In this document: one piece after another, positions 1-7,004 of the stretch
How the letters are laid out: each line of letters begins with the position of its first letter
How positions within the stretch are numbered: the stretch's first letter is position 1
Origin: Bacteroidales bacterium
GTDB taxonomy: Bacteria > Bacteroidota > Bacteroidia > Bacteroidales > VadinHA17
DNA length: 43,639 nucleotides
Direction of reading: 5' to 3'
Assembly: GCA_029932855.1 (NCBI GenBank)
Contig: JAOZPG010000004.1
Location: 114,253 to 157,891, forward strand
Notes under the pieces: generated by a model
Databases searched by the model: none
The model's input: only the letters and a program-made list of their open reading frames with translations
What the model was told of the DNA's origin: nothing
Program-made: the position numbers and the translations under genes

Positions 1-79
1 CAAGCCGGCTGCTGCTAAAAAGGCACCGGCTAAAACTAAGCTTTCCGGCAAGCAGGAAACTAAAGCTAAAGACAAATAA
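1..79 (+). CDS. rplU: Ribosomal protein L21, C-terminal end (5' truncated)
   Basis: Reading in the frame that starts at base 2, the window opens inside a coding region of about 25 codons. It ends at a TAA at 77-79 with a second TAA directly behind it. The peptide is a lysine- and alanine-rich tail (ending KAKDK), which by itself is not diagnostic. The call rests mainly on position: L27 starts 44 bp downstream, and rplU-rpmA is one of the most conserved bacterial gene pairs. Basic Lys/Ala tails are known on L21 in some Bacteroidota. The tail would be an extension beyond the usual L21 of roughly 100 residues and is probably a flexible rRNA-contacting arm. Any other basic protein placed before rpmA cannot be excluded from the fragment. 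Confidence 0.75.
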   Translation, partial: KPAAAKKAPAKTKLSGKQETKAKDK

Positions 80-123
80 TAATTTTGAGCCGGTTTTTAA
101 GGTTCTAATAAAAGCATATTGAA

Positions 124-384
124 ATGGCACATAAGAAAGGAGCAGGAAGTTCTAAAAACGGAAGAGAATCTGAAAGTAAACGCCTGGGAGTTAAATTATA
201 TGGGGGCCAGCTTGCCAAGGCCGGGAACATTATTGTACGCCAGCGTGGAACTCAACATCATCCCGGAACAAATGTCGGTATGGGTAAAGACCACACCCTG
301 TTCGCACTTACAGATGGAAAAATTGAATTCAGGAAAAGAAGAGATAATAAATCTTTTGTTTCAGTTATTCCTGAAACAGAATAG
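124..384 (+). CDS. rpmA: 50S ribosomal protein L27
   Basis: An 86-residue protein of the usual L27 length, part of the large ribosomal subunit near the peptidyl-transferase centre. The N-terminus [16 protein letters not shown] and the block LGVKLYGGQ are the family signature, followed by the conserved core IIVRQRGT and [11 protein letters not shown]. There is no N-terminal extension of the kind cleaved in Firmicutes, so the mature N-terminus should reach the active site directly. The ATG at 124 is preceded by an A-rich stretch rather than a Shine-Dalgarno, as is normal in Bacteroidota. It is cotranscribed with rplU just upstream and is followed by a strong terminator at 407-459. Confidence 0.98.
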   Translation: MAHKKGAGSSKNGRESESKRLGVKLYGGQLAKAGNIIVRQRGTQHHPGTNVGMGKDHTLFALTDGKIEFRKRRDNKSFVSVIPETE

Positions 385-406
385 AAGTAAGTAAGAAAAG
401 ATTCCT

Positions 407-459
407 AACTCCTGGTAAATTTACCGCTGAAAAGCTGTAAGTTTGCAGGAGTTTTTTTT
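407..459 (+). terminator. Rho-independent terminator of rplU-rpmA
   Basis: The arm AACTCCTG (407-414) pairs perfectly with CAGGAGTT (446-453). The stem continues inward after a short internal loop with AAATTTAC against GTAAGTTT, one G-T pair. The 3' arm runs straight into eight T residues (452-459). Position immediately after rpmA makes it the operon end. The 3' arm also contains a -7 promoter element for serS. Confidence 0.85.
438..445 (+). promoter_or_regulatory. Probable serS promoter, -7 element inside the rpmA terminator
   Basis: TAAGTTTG is an exact match to the Bacteroidota -7 consensus TAnnTTTG and is followed by CAGG, a common context for such promoters. It lies in the 3' part of the terminator stem, about 55 bp before the serS ATG. 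No clear TTTG is seen 19 nt upstream, so the call rests on the -7 element and position. Confidence 0.5.
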
Positions 460-500
460 ATGGAATATTTCATGTTTTTGTTTTATTAATTTTTTTTCAA

Positions 501-1775
501 ATGCTTCATTTATCATATATACGAAAGAACCTTGAACAAATTGCTGAAAGGCTGAAAGTAAAGAACTTTGATGCGCAGAAGCAGTTGTCGGAAATTGTCG
601 ATCTTGATGATTTGCGTAAGAAGACACAAAATATTCTTGATCAGAAACAGGCAGAAATAAATAAGACATCAAAAGAAATAGGAAAGCTTATAAGAGAAGG
701 ATTGAAAGAGGAGGCTGAGGCTGCCAAAAAGTTTACGGCACAGTTGAAGGAGGATATCAAAAAGCTTAATAATAAGATGCATGAGGTGTCAGACTCAATA
801 GAGAGCCGACTGCTTAATATACCTAATGTGCCGCATGAATCTGTACATCCCGGGAAGAGCGATAAGGATAATGTAGAGATCAAATCGGAAGGAAAGAAAC
901 CTGATCTTGATGATAATGCGCTTCCACACTGGGAGCTTGGGAAGAAATATGATATTCTCGATTTTGAACTTGGTAACAAAATTACAGGTGCTGGCTTCCC
1001 TGTGTTTAAAGGGAAAGGGGCCAGGCTACAGAGGGCATTGATACAGTTTTTTCTTGATGAGGCCATAGAGGCAGGTTATAATGAGATAATACCTCCATTA
1101 ATGGTAAATGAGGCTTCAGGTTTTGGAACCGGCCAGCTGCCCGATAAAGAAGGACAGATGTATTATGTAGGTATAGATAATTTGTACCTGATACCTACAT
1201 CCGAGGTTCCGGTCACTAATATTTATCGAGATGTTATACTCGAAGAGAAAGAACTTCCTATGAAGAATACTTCTTACACTCCCTGTTTCAGAAGAGAAGC
1301 AGGATCTTACGGAAAAGATGTGAGGGGACTGAACAGGCTACATCAGTTTGACAAGGTTGAAATAGTACAGATCGCTCACCCTGATAAGTCGTATGAGGTG
1401 CTGGATGAAATGGTAAAACATGTAGAACAACTTATACAAAAGCTTGAACTTCCCTACAGGATAATGAGGCTTTGCGGAGGGGACCTATCTTTTACTTCGG
1501 CCCTGACTTACGATTTTGAAGTATATTCGGGAGCTCAGGATAAATGGTTGGAGGTTAGTTCTGTATCTAATTTTGAAGATTATCAGGCTAACAGGCTGAA
1601 ACTAAGATTCAGGGATGAAACAACAAAGAAAAACAGGCTGGCCCATACCCTTAACGGAAGTGCCCTTGCTTTACCAAGAATAGTTGCAGCCCTGTTTGAA
1701 AATAACCAGACGGCAGAAGGAATAAAGATCCCGGCTGTGCTTGTTCCATATACAGGATTTGAAATAATTGACTGA
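501..1775 (+). CDS. serS: Seryl-tRNA synthetase
   Basis: A 424-residue class II aminoacyl-tRNA synthetase that charges tRNA-Ser with serine in the cytoplasm. Residues 1-110 form the long antiparallel coiled coil (many Lys/Glu/Leu heptads) that grips the tRNA-Ser variable arm. The catalytic core follows: a TxE serine-binding segment in LIPTSEVPVTN, motif 2 in FRREAGSYGKDVRGLNR and motif 3 in NGSALALPRIVAALFENNQ. Length is typical. The ATG at 501 starts MLHLSYIRKN, matching the usual SerS opening (ML.....R.N). It is probably transcribed from its own promoter within the preceding terminator, and may run on into the transporter 60 bp downstream. Confidence 0.98.
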   Translation: MLHLSYIRKNLEQIAERLKVKNFDAQKQLSEIVDLDDLRKKTQNILDQKQAEINKTSKEIGKLIREGLKEEAEAAKKFTAQLKEDIKKLNNKMHEVSDSIESRLLNIPNVPHESVHPGKSDKDNVEIKSEGKKPDLDDNALPHWELGKKYDILDFELGNKITGAGFPVFKGKGARLQRALIQFFLDEAIEAGYNEIIPPLMVNEASGFGTGQLPDKEGQMYYVGIDNLYLIPTSEVPVTNIYRDVILEEKELPMKNTSYTPCFRREAGSYGKDVRGLNRLHQFDKVEIVQIAHPDKSYEVLDEMVKHVEQLIQKLELPYRIMRLCGGDLSFTSALTYDFEVYSGAQDKWLEVSSVSNFEDYQANRLKLRFRDETTKKNRLAHTLNGSALALPRIVAALFENNQTAEGIKIPAVLVPYTGFEIID

Positions 1776-1836
1776 TAACAAATTAAGATAGTTTCCTGAG
1801 GCATAGATTTATTTTTTTTCAGTAAAGATAGCTGTG

Positions 1837-2727
1837 ATGCTAAACCAGAAAAAGGCATATCTCTTTGCGGGACTGGTAATCATGTTCTGGGCTACTGTGG
1901 CAACAGCTTTTAAGATAGGTCTTAGATATCTTGACCCTCCCCAGCTGTTGATGTATGCCAGCATTAGCTCATTTTTTGTATTGTTTATTATTAGTGCATG
2001 GCAGGGGAAATTAAAGCTTTTAACTGCGTATTCCTTATTAGATTATTCCCGTTCAGTTCTTCTTGGGTTTTTAAATCCTTTTGTGTACTATCTTGTACTT
2101 TTCAAAGCCTATTCATTACTGCCTGCTCAGGTGGCTCAGCCACTGAATATGATATGGCCTGTTGTACTGGTGTTCTTTTCTGTACCCCTGCTTGGACAAA
2201 AGTTAAGGCCAGGGGCATATATTGCTCTGTTTATAAGTTTTGTAGGGGCTATGCTTATCTCATCCCAGGGAGATTTTCTTGGATTTAAAAATTCCGACAC
2301 ACTGGGGGTTATATTGGCCATGGGTAGTTCACTGGTCTTTTCATTGTATTTTATATTTAATTTGAGAGATAAGAGAGATGATGAAATAAAACTTCTTTTA
2401 AACTTCTTTTTTGCTTCTTTACTGATAGTTGTATATAACCTTCTTAGTGGTGATTTTGTAATTCCCGGACCAAAGGGACTGGCTGTTGCTGTATATATTG
2501 GCTTTTTTGAGATGGGAGTGTCATTCTTGTTCTGGCTGAAAGCATTAAAATACAGCAGTTCATCAGCTCTTGTTGCAAACATAATATTCCTGGTACCATT
2601 TTTGTCCCTGATTTTTATTCATTATATTCTGGGAGAATATATTTATATTACTACTTTCCTGGGATTGATATTGATAGTTGCCGGAATATTTTACCAGAAT
2701 AAGGGATTTCTCACTAAGAAGAAGTAA
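1837..2727 (+). CDS. EamA/DMT-superfamily transporter
   Basis: A 296-residue inner-membrane protein with ten hydrophobic segments arranged as two tandem EamA repeats, the architecture of the drug/metabolite transporter superfamily. The second repeat starts after the charged loop NLRDKRDDEIK near residue 180. The segment LNMIWPVVLVFFSVPLLGQ is the typical end of repeat 1. An in-frame GTG at 1834 directly precedes the ATG at 1837; I prefer the ATG. Substrate cannot be read from sequence, because members export amino acids, purines or drugs, or take up precursors. It follows serS by about 60 bp and precedes the S41 lipoprotein, with no functional link evident. A second, divergent member of the superfamily lies at 11972-12886. 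Confidence 0.85.
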   Translation: MLNQKKAYLFAGLVIMFWATVATAFKIGLRYLDPPQLLMYASISSFFVLFIISAWQGKLKLLTAYSLLDYSRSVLLGFLNPFVYYLVLFKAYSLLPAQVAQPLNMIWPVVLVFFSVPLLGQKLRPGAYIALFISFVGAMLISSQGDFLGFKNSDTLGVILAMGSSLVFSLYFIFNLRDKRDDEIKLLLNFFFASLLIVVYNLLSGDFVIPGPKGLAVAVYIGFFEMGVSFLFWLKALKYSSSSALVANIIFLVPFLSLIFIHYILGEYIYITTFLGLILIVAGIFYQNKGFLTKKK

Positions 2728-2796
2728 TAAAAATAAAATAGTCCGGTAATTTGAATATAGACACAGGCAGGGTTCATTAAGACTAAAGAAATAAAT

Positions 2797-4077
2797 ATGG
2801 ATAGAAAAATTAATAAGTTCTTTCTTTTAATATCAGGCATCTTGATTGTTCTTGCTATTCAATCATGCAGGAAAGATCCCGTGCTTCCTGCAGATAAGGA
2901 GTTGGAGTTGCAGGCAGCAGTAGCAGTTTATGATTTAATGCAGGAATGGTACCTATGGAATGATTCCATACCGATAGTTAATAAGGCAGATTATAAGACT
3001 CCTGAAGAAATGATGCATGCCCTGAGGTTTGAACCTAAGGACAGATGGAGTTATGTAAGCAGTATGGAAGAATATTTAAGTTATTTTGAACAGGGAACCT
3101 ACCGGGGACATGGATTTTCCTATATTATTGATAATGACGGCAATTATCGTATTCTATTTGTATATAAGGATAGTGATCTTTATACAGAAGGGGTACGCCG
3201 GGGCTGGAGGATAATTAAAATAAATGGTCAGACAATACCTTCTCAGGCGGATCTTTCAGATTATATGACTGATAACACGGACATTTTTGTATTTATTAAG
3301 CCGGATGGGAATGAGGCTACAGTTAGTTCCACTAAAAAGGAAATAAAAATAAATTCTGTGCTTTATGCTGATACACTTATGGTTGACGGCGAGGTGATAG
3401 GACATATTGTTTTCAACAGTTTTATAGAGCCTGCCATAGAAGAACTGGATACTGCTTTTCGTTTATTCTCTAAGCTGTGTGTCAAGAAGATTATACTTGA
3501 TATGAGATATAACAGGGGAGGGAGAATGGATGTTGCTGTGAAACTTGCCAGCCTGCTGGCAGGGAATGAAAATACAGGTAATACTTTTGTTAGCTATGGT
3601 TATAATGATAATAAAAAAGATTTGGATTCAGACGTATTGTTTGAGAGTGAAGATTATACCCTGGATCTCTCAGAATTGATAGTTTTTACCTCCGGGAGTA
3701 CTGCCTCGGCAAGCGAGGCTATCATCAACGGATTGTATCCATACATGGACATTAAGACCATAGGCAGCCCCACTTATGGAAAACCTGTTGGCATGAATAT
3801 ATGGGGCTTTGCTGATCGCTGGGTGTTTGTACCCATAACATTCAGACTTAAAAACAGCCGTGGAGAGGGAGACTATTTTGCTGGCTTGCCCGTAGATTCT
3901 TATATAGAGGATGGCTTATTGTGGGAATTCTCAGACAGGAGGGAGACATATTTAAAAGAAGCGATATACTATATTAACACAGGAAACCTTACCGGCATAT
4001 CATCGGGAAGGAAGAAATCTTATATTCATTCTGCGAAGAAGGAGTTTGGATTGAAGTGGATGATAGGAGCTGAATAG
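2797..4077 (+). CDS. S41-family peptidase lipoprotein (C-terminal-processing-protease type)
   Basis: The 426-residue precursor opens with a lipoprotein signal: basic MDRKINK, a hydrophobic stretch, then lipobox IQSC with the acylated Cys at residue 24. A PDZ-like region follows (GHGFSYIIDNDGNYR to IIKINGQTI), then the S41 catalytic domain. The nucleophile lies in FTSGSTASASEAIINGL, matching the SxSE core of Ctp proteases, and the general-base Lys is probably in PTYGKPVGM about 30 residues later. KKIILDMRYNRGG is the conserved strand before it. It is predicted to sit in the periplasm or outer membrane and cleave unstructured C-termini. Bacteroidota carry many such lipoproteins, and the actual substrate is unknown. 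Confidence 0.88.
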   Translation: MDRKINKFFLLISGILIVLAIQSCRKDPVLPADKELELQAAVAVYDLMQEWYLWNDSIPIVNKADYKTPEEMMHALRFEPKDRWSYVSSMEEYLSYFEQGTYRGHGFSYIIDNDGNYRILFVYKDSDLYTEGVRRGWRIIKINGQTIPSQADLSDYMTDNTDIFVFIKPDGNEATVSSTKKEIKINSVLYADTLMVDGEVIGHIVFNSFIEPAIEELDTAFRLFSKLCVKKIILDMRYNRGGRMDVAVKLASLLAGNENTGNTFVSYGYNDNKKDLDSDVLFESEDYTLDLSELIVFTSGSTASASEAIINGLYPYMDIKTIGSPTYGKPVGMNIWGFADRWVFVPITFRLKNSRGEGDYFAGLPVDSYIEDGLLWEFSDRRETYLKEAIYYINTGNLTGISSGRKKSYIHSAKKEFGLKWMIGAE

Positions 4078-4092
4078 TTCAATAAAACATAA

Positions 4093-4644
4093 TTGCAAAC
4101 AGAAAGAATAATATTAGGAATTGATCCCGGAACCAATATCACCGGATATGGGATTATTTCTGTTAAGGGAAAAACCCCGAAATTGATGGTTCTGGGTATT
4201 ATAGACCTGCATAAGATAAAAGATCCATACACAAAATTGCAGACAATCTTTAGAAGGGTACTGTCTCTTATAGATGAGTTTCATCCCGACGAGATGGCTA
4301 TTGAAGCTCCTTTTTTCGGCAAGAATGTACAGTCAATGCTGAAGCTGGGGCGTGCCCAGGGAGTGGCTATGTCTGCTGCACTTTACAGGGATATACCTAT
4401 TTTTGAATATGCACCAAGGAAAATTAAGTTATCGATAACCGGACAGGGAGCTGCTTCAAAAGAGCAGGTTGCGTCCATGCTGAAATCATTACTGAATGTA
4501 GAAAAAATGCCGGATCAGCAGGATGCTACCGACGGACTTGCTGCGGCTATGTGTCATTTTTACCAGTCAAATGTTCCTGGTAGCACAAAAGCATATAAGA
4601 GCTGGAAAGATTTTATTAGTAAAAACCAGGGGAGAACGCTGTGA
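4093..4644 (+). CDS. ruvC: Crossover junction endodeoxyribonuclease RuvC
   Basis: A 183-residue Holliday-junction resolvase that acts with RuvAB in recombination. The four acidic catalytic positions are visible: D11 in LGIDPGT, E71 in MAIEAPFF, and D144/D147 in [14 protein letters not shown], with the three-residue spacing of the E. coli pair D138/D141. An in-frame TAA lies directly upstream at 4090-4092 and the first ATG is far inside the fold, so translation must begin at the TTG at 4093 (or a non-standard codon just after). That gives [13 protein letters not shown]. The gene begins 15 bp after the S41 lipoprotein and may be cotranscribed with it. It converges with the HIT gene. Confidence 0.95.
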   Translation: MQTERIILGIDPGTNITGYGIISVKGKTPKLMVLGIIDLHKIKDPYTKLQTIFRRVLSLIDEFHPDEMAIEAPFFGKNVQSMLKLGRAQGVAMSAALYRDIPIFEYAPRKIKLSITGQGAASKEQVASMLKSLLNVEKMPDQQDATDGLAAAMCHFYQSNVPGSTKAYKSWKDFISKNQGRTL

Positions 4645-4685
4645 CTGCCGGTAGGCAGGAGGTCCTTACATGCTTAGCCAAACTT

Positions 4686-5081
4686 TTATTTTAGCTCTTT
4701 TCTTATCTTTTTAGCCAGTTCTTCAAATTCCTCCCGGCTTAATTTGAGCTTTGGCTTTGAAAAGTTTATATCAGCTTCAGAATTGATAGGTATAAGGTGT
4801 ATGTGGGCATGTGGAACTTCCAGCCCTAATACTGCCACGCCAATTCTTTTACAGCTCACTACTTTTTCAATAGCCCTGGCGATCTTTTTTGAGAAAACCA
4901 TCATATCTGCAAGAAGTTCATCTTCCACATCGAAGATATAATCGACTTCTTTTTTGGGAATCACCAGTGTATGTCCCTTTGCAAGCGGGTTAATATCGAG
5001 GAAGGCAAAATAACGGTCATCCTCTGCAATGGTGTAGGAGGGGATATCGCCATTAAGGATTTTTGAAAAAATACTGCTCAT
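4686..5081 (-). CDS. HIT-family nucleotide-binding protein
   Basis: A 131-residue protein of the histidine-triad superfamily (HinT-like phosphoramidase or hydrolase acting on AMP-linked substrates). The N-terminal block FSKILNGDIPSYTIAEDD is typical of the HinT branch, followed by FLDINPLAKGHTLVIPKK and the active-site triad HAHIHLIPI (HxHxHxx). It starts one base after the greA stop, so the two are almost certainly one transcript, as in many Bacteroidota. The cellular substrate is not known from sequence. Confidence 0.93.
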   Translation of the reverse strand: MSSIFSKILNGDIPSYTIAEDDRYFAFLDINPLAKGHTLVIPKKEVDYIFDVEDELLADMMVFSKKIARAIEKVVSCKRIGVAVLGLEVPHAHIHLIPINSEADINFSKPKLKLSREEFEELAKKIRKELK

Positions 5082-5082
5082 A

Positions 5083-5556
5083 TTATTTTGAAATATTGAT
5101 TATTTCAAAGTTCAAGGTTCCCGACGGAACTTGTATTTCAACATGATCACCAACTTTTTTACCTATAAGGCCTTTGGCAATAGGTGTACCTACAGACAGT
5201 TTTCCCGATTTAAGGTCTGACTCACTTTCAGAAACAAGCATATACTCCATTACCTGATTATTCTTAATGTTCTTAAGTTTTACTTTGGTCAATATCTGAA
5301 CCGTTGATACATCGATCTTTGATTCGTCAATGATCCTTGACCTGGAGATAAGGTTATTAAGTTTGGCTATCTTGATCTCGAGAAGTCCCTGAGCATCTTT
5401 GGCTGCCGAATATTCAGCATTTTCCGAAAGATCACCTTTATCACGTGCTTCGGCAATTTGCTTAGAAATACCTGGCCTTTCCACTGTTGTGAGATAATCC
5501 AGTTCTTCTTTAAGCTTTTTTAGCCCTTCTTCAGTTATATAAGAAATATCGCTCAT
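5083..5556 (-). CDS. greA: Transcription elongation factor GreA
   Basis: A 157-residue factor that inserts its coiled coil into the RNA polymerase secondary channel and stimulates cleavage of backtracked RNA. The N-terminal coiled coil (residues 1-75) carries the acidic tip GDLSENAEYSAAKDAQG, and the C-terminal FKBP-like domain carries the typical SVGTPIAKGLIGKKVGD block. The reading frame extends five codons further to a TTG, but the ATG at 5556 (MSDISYITEEG) gives the canonical GreA start and length. The upstream leader is notable: a -7 element, then a hairpin with a T-tract 20 nt before the ATG. The HIT gene follows directly. Confidence 0.96.
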   Translation of the reverse strand: MSDISYITEEGLKKLKEELDYLTTVERPGISKQIAEARDKGDLSENAEYSAAKDAQGLLEIKIAKLNNLISRSRIIDESKIDVSTVQILTKVKLKNIKNNQVMEYMLVSESESDLKSGKLSVGTPIAKGLIGKKVGDHVEIQVPSGTLNFEIINISK

Positions 5557-5577
5557 ATCAGCTATTAACAAAAATAT

Positions 5578-5611
5578 AAAAACAAAAAAGAATTCCGTTT
5601 GCGTGGAACTC
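5578..5611 (-). terminator. Rho-independent terminator-like hairpin in the greA leader
   Basis: On the minus strand GAGTTCC (5611-5605) pairs with GGAATTC (5596-5590) using one G-T pair across an 8-nt loop, followed by six T, a G and five more T (5589-5578). It ends about 20 nt before the greA ATG. It could end the upstream two-gene transcript (6517-5676) or act as an attenuator in the greA leader, since a -7 element lies upstream of it at 5622-5629. Confidence 0.65.
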
Positions 5612-5662
5612 TTTCCTGCTACAAAGATAATGATTTTTAAATTACTATAAAGTAGCAGGAAA
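5612..5662. repeat. Perfect 11-bp inverted repeat flanking the greA -7 element
   Basis: TTTCCTGCTAC at 5612-5622 and its exact reverse complement GTAGCAGGAAA at 5652-5662 are separated by 29 bp that contain most of the TATCTTTG -7 element. On RNA it would be a hairpin without a T-tract; on DNA it could be two half-sites for a regulator placed at the start site and near -33. Confidence 0.6.
5622..5629 (-). promoter_or_regulatory. Probable greA promoter, -7 element
   Basis: On the minus strand TATCTTTG exactly fits TAnnTTTG and is followed by TAGC. An imperfect -33 (TTTA instead of TTTG) lies 18 nt upstream. It predicts a leader of about 55-60 nt containing the terminator-like hairpin. A second exact -7 match (TATTTTTG, 5569-5576) sits only 12 nt before the ATG and is less likely because the leader would be very short. 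Confidence 0.55.
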
Positions 5663-5675
5663 TATTAATGACCTG

Positions 5676-6191
5676 CTAGAAATATTTTGGTTTCAGGATC
5701 TCTGAATATACTATGGCATGTTTAATTTCAAAATCATCCAGTAAATTGTTCAGGTCGTCTGGTTCTTTTTTAGTGTTGACAGATTCTGACACCTGGTCTT
5801 TAGTAGCAAGATTGTCAAGCAGGCCGGTTTCAATTTTTTCAGTAGTGGGATCATCATGGGCAAAAACACTTACTCCTTCTTTAAAAATTTCGGGAACCGG
5901 GTCTTCCTGTCTTTCCTGCAGGTCAGGTTCAGCTTCCTCAAAGTCGTCAAATAATACTTCTTCTTCCTGATAGTCAGGCGAAGGGGCTTCAAACATGGTA
6001 TCCAGTAATCCTTCCAGTCCTGTTTTCTTGTTCGTATTTTCAGTACCGGCATTATTGGGTGAGGGAACATTAAGTTTAGCCTTATTCCTTTTCTTTAACA
6101 GGCTTGCTATTAGAATCAGGAAGGTTATTAAAAGATAAATTATGGTTCCTGCTGAATTATCCATGCTGCTTAATAGGATTGTATTTACCAT
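5676..6191 (-). CDS. Unrecognised single-pass membrane protein with acidic tail
   Basis: A 171-residue protein that I cannot assign to a family. Residues 11-33 form one hydrophobic segment (GTIIYLLITFLILIASLL) followed by KKRNKAK, a positive-inside stop-transfer signal. The rest should therefore face the cytoplasm. The remaining 130 residues are very rich in Glu, Asp, Pro and Ser and look unstructured, apart from a short hydrophobic C-terminal stretch (LNNLLDDFEIKHAIVYSEILKPKYF, residues about 147-171) that may be a binding helix. The start ATG at 6191 overlaps the end of the upstream gene by 7 bp, so the two are translationally linked. The acidic tail is opposite in charge to the very basic upstream product, which suggests they may interact. 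Confidence 0.8.
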   Translation of the reverse strand: MVNTILLSSMDNSAGTIIYLLITFLILIASLLKKRNKAKLNVPSPNNAGTENTNKKTGLEGLLDTMFEAPSPDYQEEEVLFDDFEEAEPDLQERQEDPVPEIFKEGVSVFAHDDPTTEKIETGLLDNLATKDQVSESVNTKKEPDDLNNLLDDFEIKHAIVYSEILKPKYF

Positions 6192-6517
6192 CTTTTTTTT
6201 GCTTTTCTTTTCTTAAAAGGACGAAATAAAATAAAAGGTTTTTTTGTCTTATTGTTTTTTTTTGCAGTTTTTCTTGATTCTTTCATCCTTTCTTGTGTTT
6301 CTTTATCCTGCATCTCAAACCTATGTTTTACTGCTTTATCTCTTGATTTTACGTAATCTTTTCTTTGTTGTTCTTCCAGGTTCAGGGCTTCATTTTTTTT
6401 CTTTTTTACTTCCCTGGATTCCCTTTGTGAAAAAGAAGAGGCAGAGACAAGAATCAAAAACCAAAGAAGTAAAATTCTTTTTAAATGTAAAATATTTAGT
6501 TTTGCAATTCGTTTCAT
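6185..6517 (-). CDS. Unrecognised small, very basic exported protein
   Basis: A 110-residue protein with a signal peptide-like N-terminus (basic MKRIAKLNILHLKR, hydrophobic ILLLWFLILVSAS, then SSFSQ as a likely cleavage region near residue 31). The mature part is almost all Lys, Arg, Glu and Gln, probably helical, ending in a highly basic cluster FKKRKAKKRW. I do not recognise the family. It overlaps the following acidic-tailed membrane protein by 7 bp. Its ATG at 6517 is only 7 bp from the divergent ATG at 6525, so its promoter must lie within the neighbouring coding region. Confidence 0.75.
   Translation of the reverse strand: MKRIAKLNILHLKRILLLWFLILVSASSFSQRESREVKKKKNEALNLEEQQRKDYVKSRDKAVKHRFEMQDKETQERMKESRKTAKKNNKTKKPFILFRPFKKRKAKKRW
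6497..6504 (+). promoter_or_regulatory. Probable -7 element for the lipoprotein gene at 6525
   Basis: TAGTTTTG, followed by CAA, exactly fits TAnnTTTG and lies 20 nt before the ATG at 6525, inside the first codons of the divergent gene (6185-6517). No good -33 element is seen at the usual distance. Confidence 0.45.
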
Positions 6518-6524
6518 TAACTAA

Positions 6525-7004
6525 ATGATGGAAACAAGCTTATTCTCAAAATTAAGAAATTTTTTACTAATATCTCTTGTGGTATTGCTATTTACAACAT
6601 GCAGGGGGGATGATAATCATATTGTTCCCGATGTACCCACCGATTTTACTATCAATCTCAGCCTTCCAATGTTCTTCGATCTGAATTCAGTAGGTAATTC
6701 AGTCATTGTTACTAGTAATTACGCAGGGAGCCTGTCTGCAGGATATGACGGGCACGGGATAATAATATATCGTGCCGGCCTGAATGAATTCTATGCTTTC
6801 GATCGTACCTGCACATTTGAGCAGCAGCTTGATGTAGCGGTTGATCTTGATCTGCCAACAGATATGAGCGCGGAATGTCCGGAATGTGGTTCAAGATATA
6901 TACTTCCGAGTATGGGATATCCAGGTAAAGACGGACCTGCCACATACCCGCTTAAACAGTATCACGCCGAGTATTCAAATGGCACGGTCTGGGTACATAA
7001 TTAA
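6525..7004 (+). CDS. Lipoprotein with Rieske-like C-terminal half
   Basis: The 159-residue precursor has a lipoprotein signal with lipobox FTTC (Cys26). The C-terminal part resembles a Rieske [2Fe-2S] domain: FDRTCT (C96), then CPECGSRYI (C118, C121), a glycine-rich turn, [11 protein letters not shown] and a final NGTVWVHN strand. This mirrors the Rieske order C-T-H ... C-P-C-H-G-S-x-F ... GPAxxPL, but the His positions are Phe98 and Cys121. A canonical 2Cys/2His cluster is therefore impossible: either the fold is kept without the cluster or the ligands differ. It would be anchored in the periplasm or outer membrane. The gene converges with ahcY, their stop codons sharing the bases TTAA at 7001-7004. 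A second ATG at 6528 is equally possible as start. Confidence 0.7.
   Translation: MMETSLFSKLRNFLLISLVVLLFTTCRGDDNHIVPDVPTDFTINLSLPMFFDLNSVGNSVIVTSNYAGSLSAGYDGHGIIIYRAGLNEFYAFDRTCTFEQQLDVAVDLDLPTDMSAECPECGSRYILPSMGYPGKDGPATYPLKQYHAEYSNGTVWVHN
6547..6554 (-). promoter_or_regulatory. Possible -7 element for the basic exported protein
   Basis: On the minus strand TAATTTTG fits TAnnTTTG, 29 nt before the ATG at 6517 and inside the coding region of the divergent lipoprotein. There is no clear -33 element. In this AT-rich DNA a chance match is possible. Confidence 0.35.

Noticed and set aside
119-394. A 91-codon frame overlapping rpmA.
   Set aside because: It is a shifted frame of the unmistakable L27 gene.
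641-1066. A 141-codon frame antisense to serS.
   Set aside because: It is a Ser/Leu-rich shadow typical of the complement of Lys/Glu-rich coding sequence.
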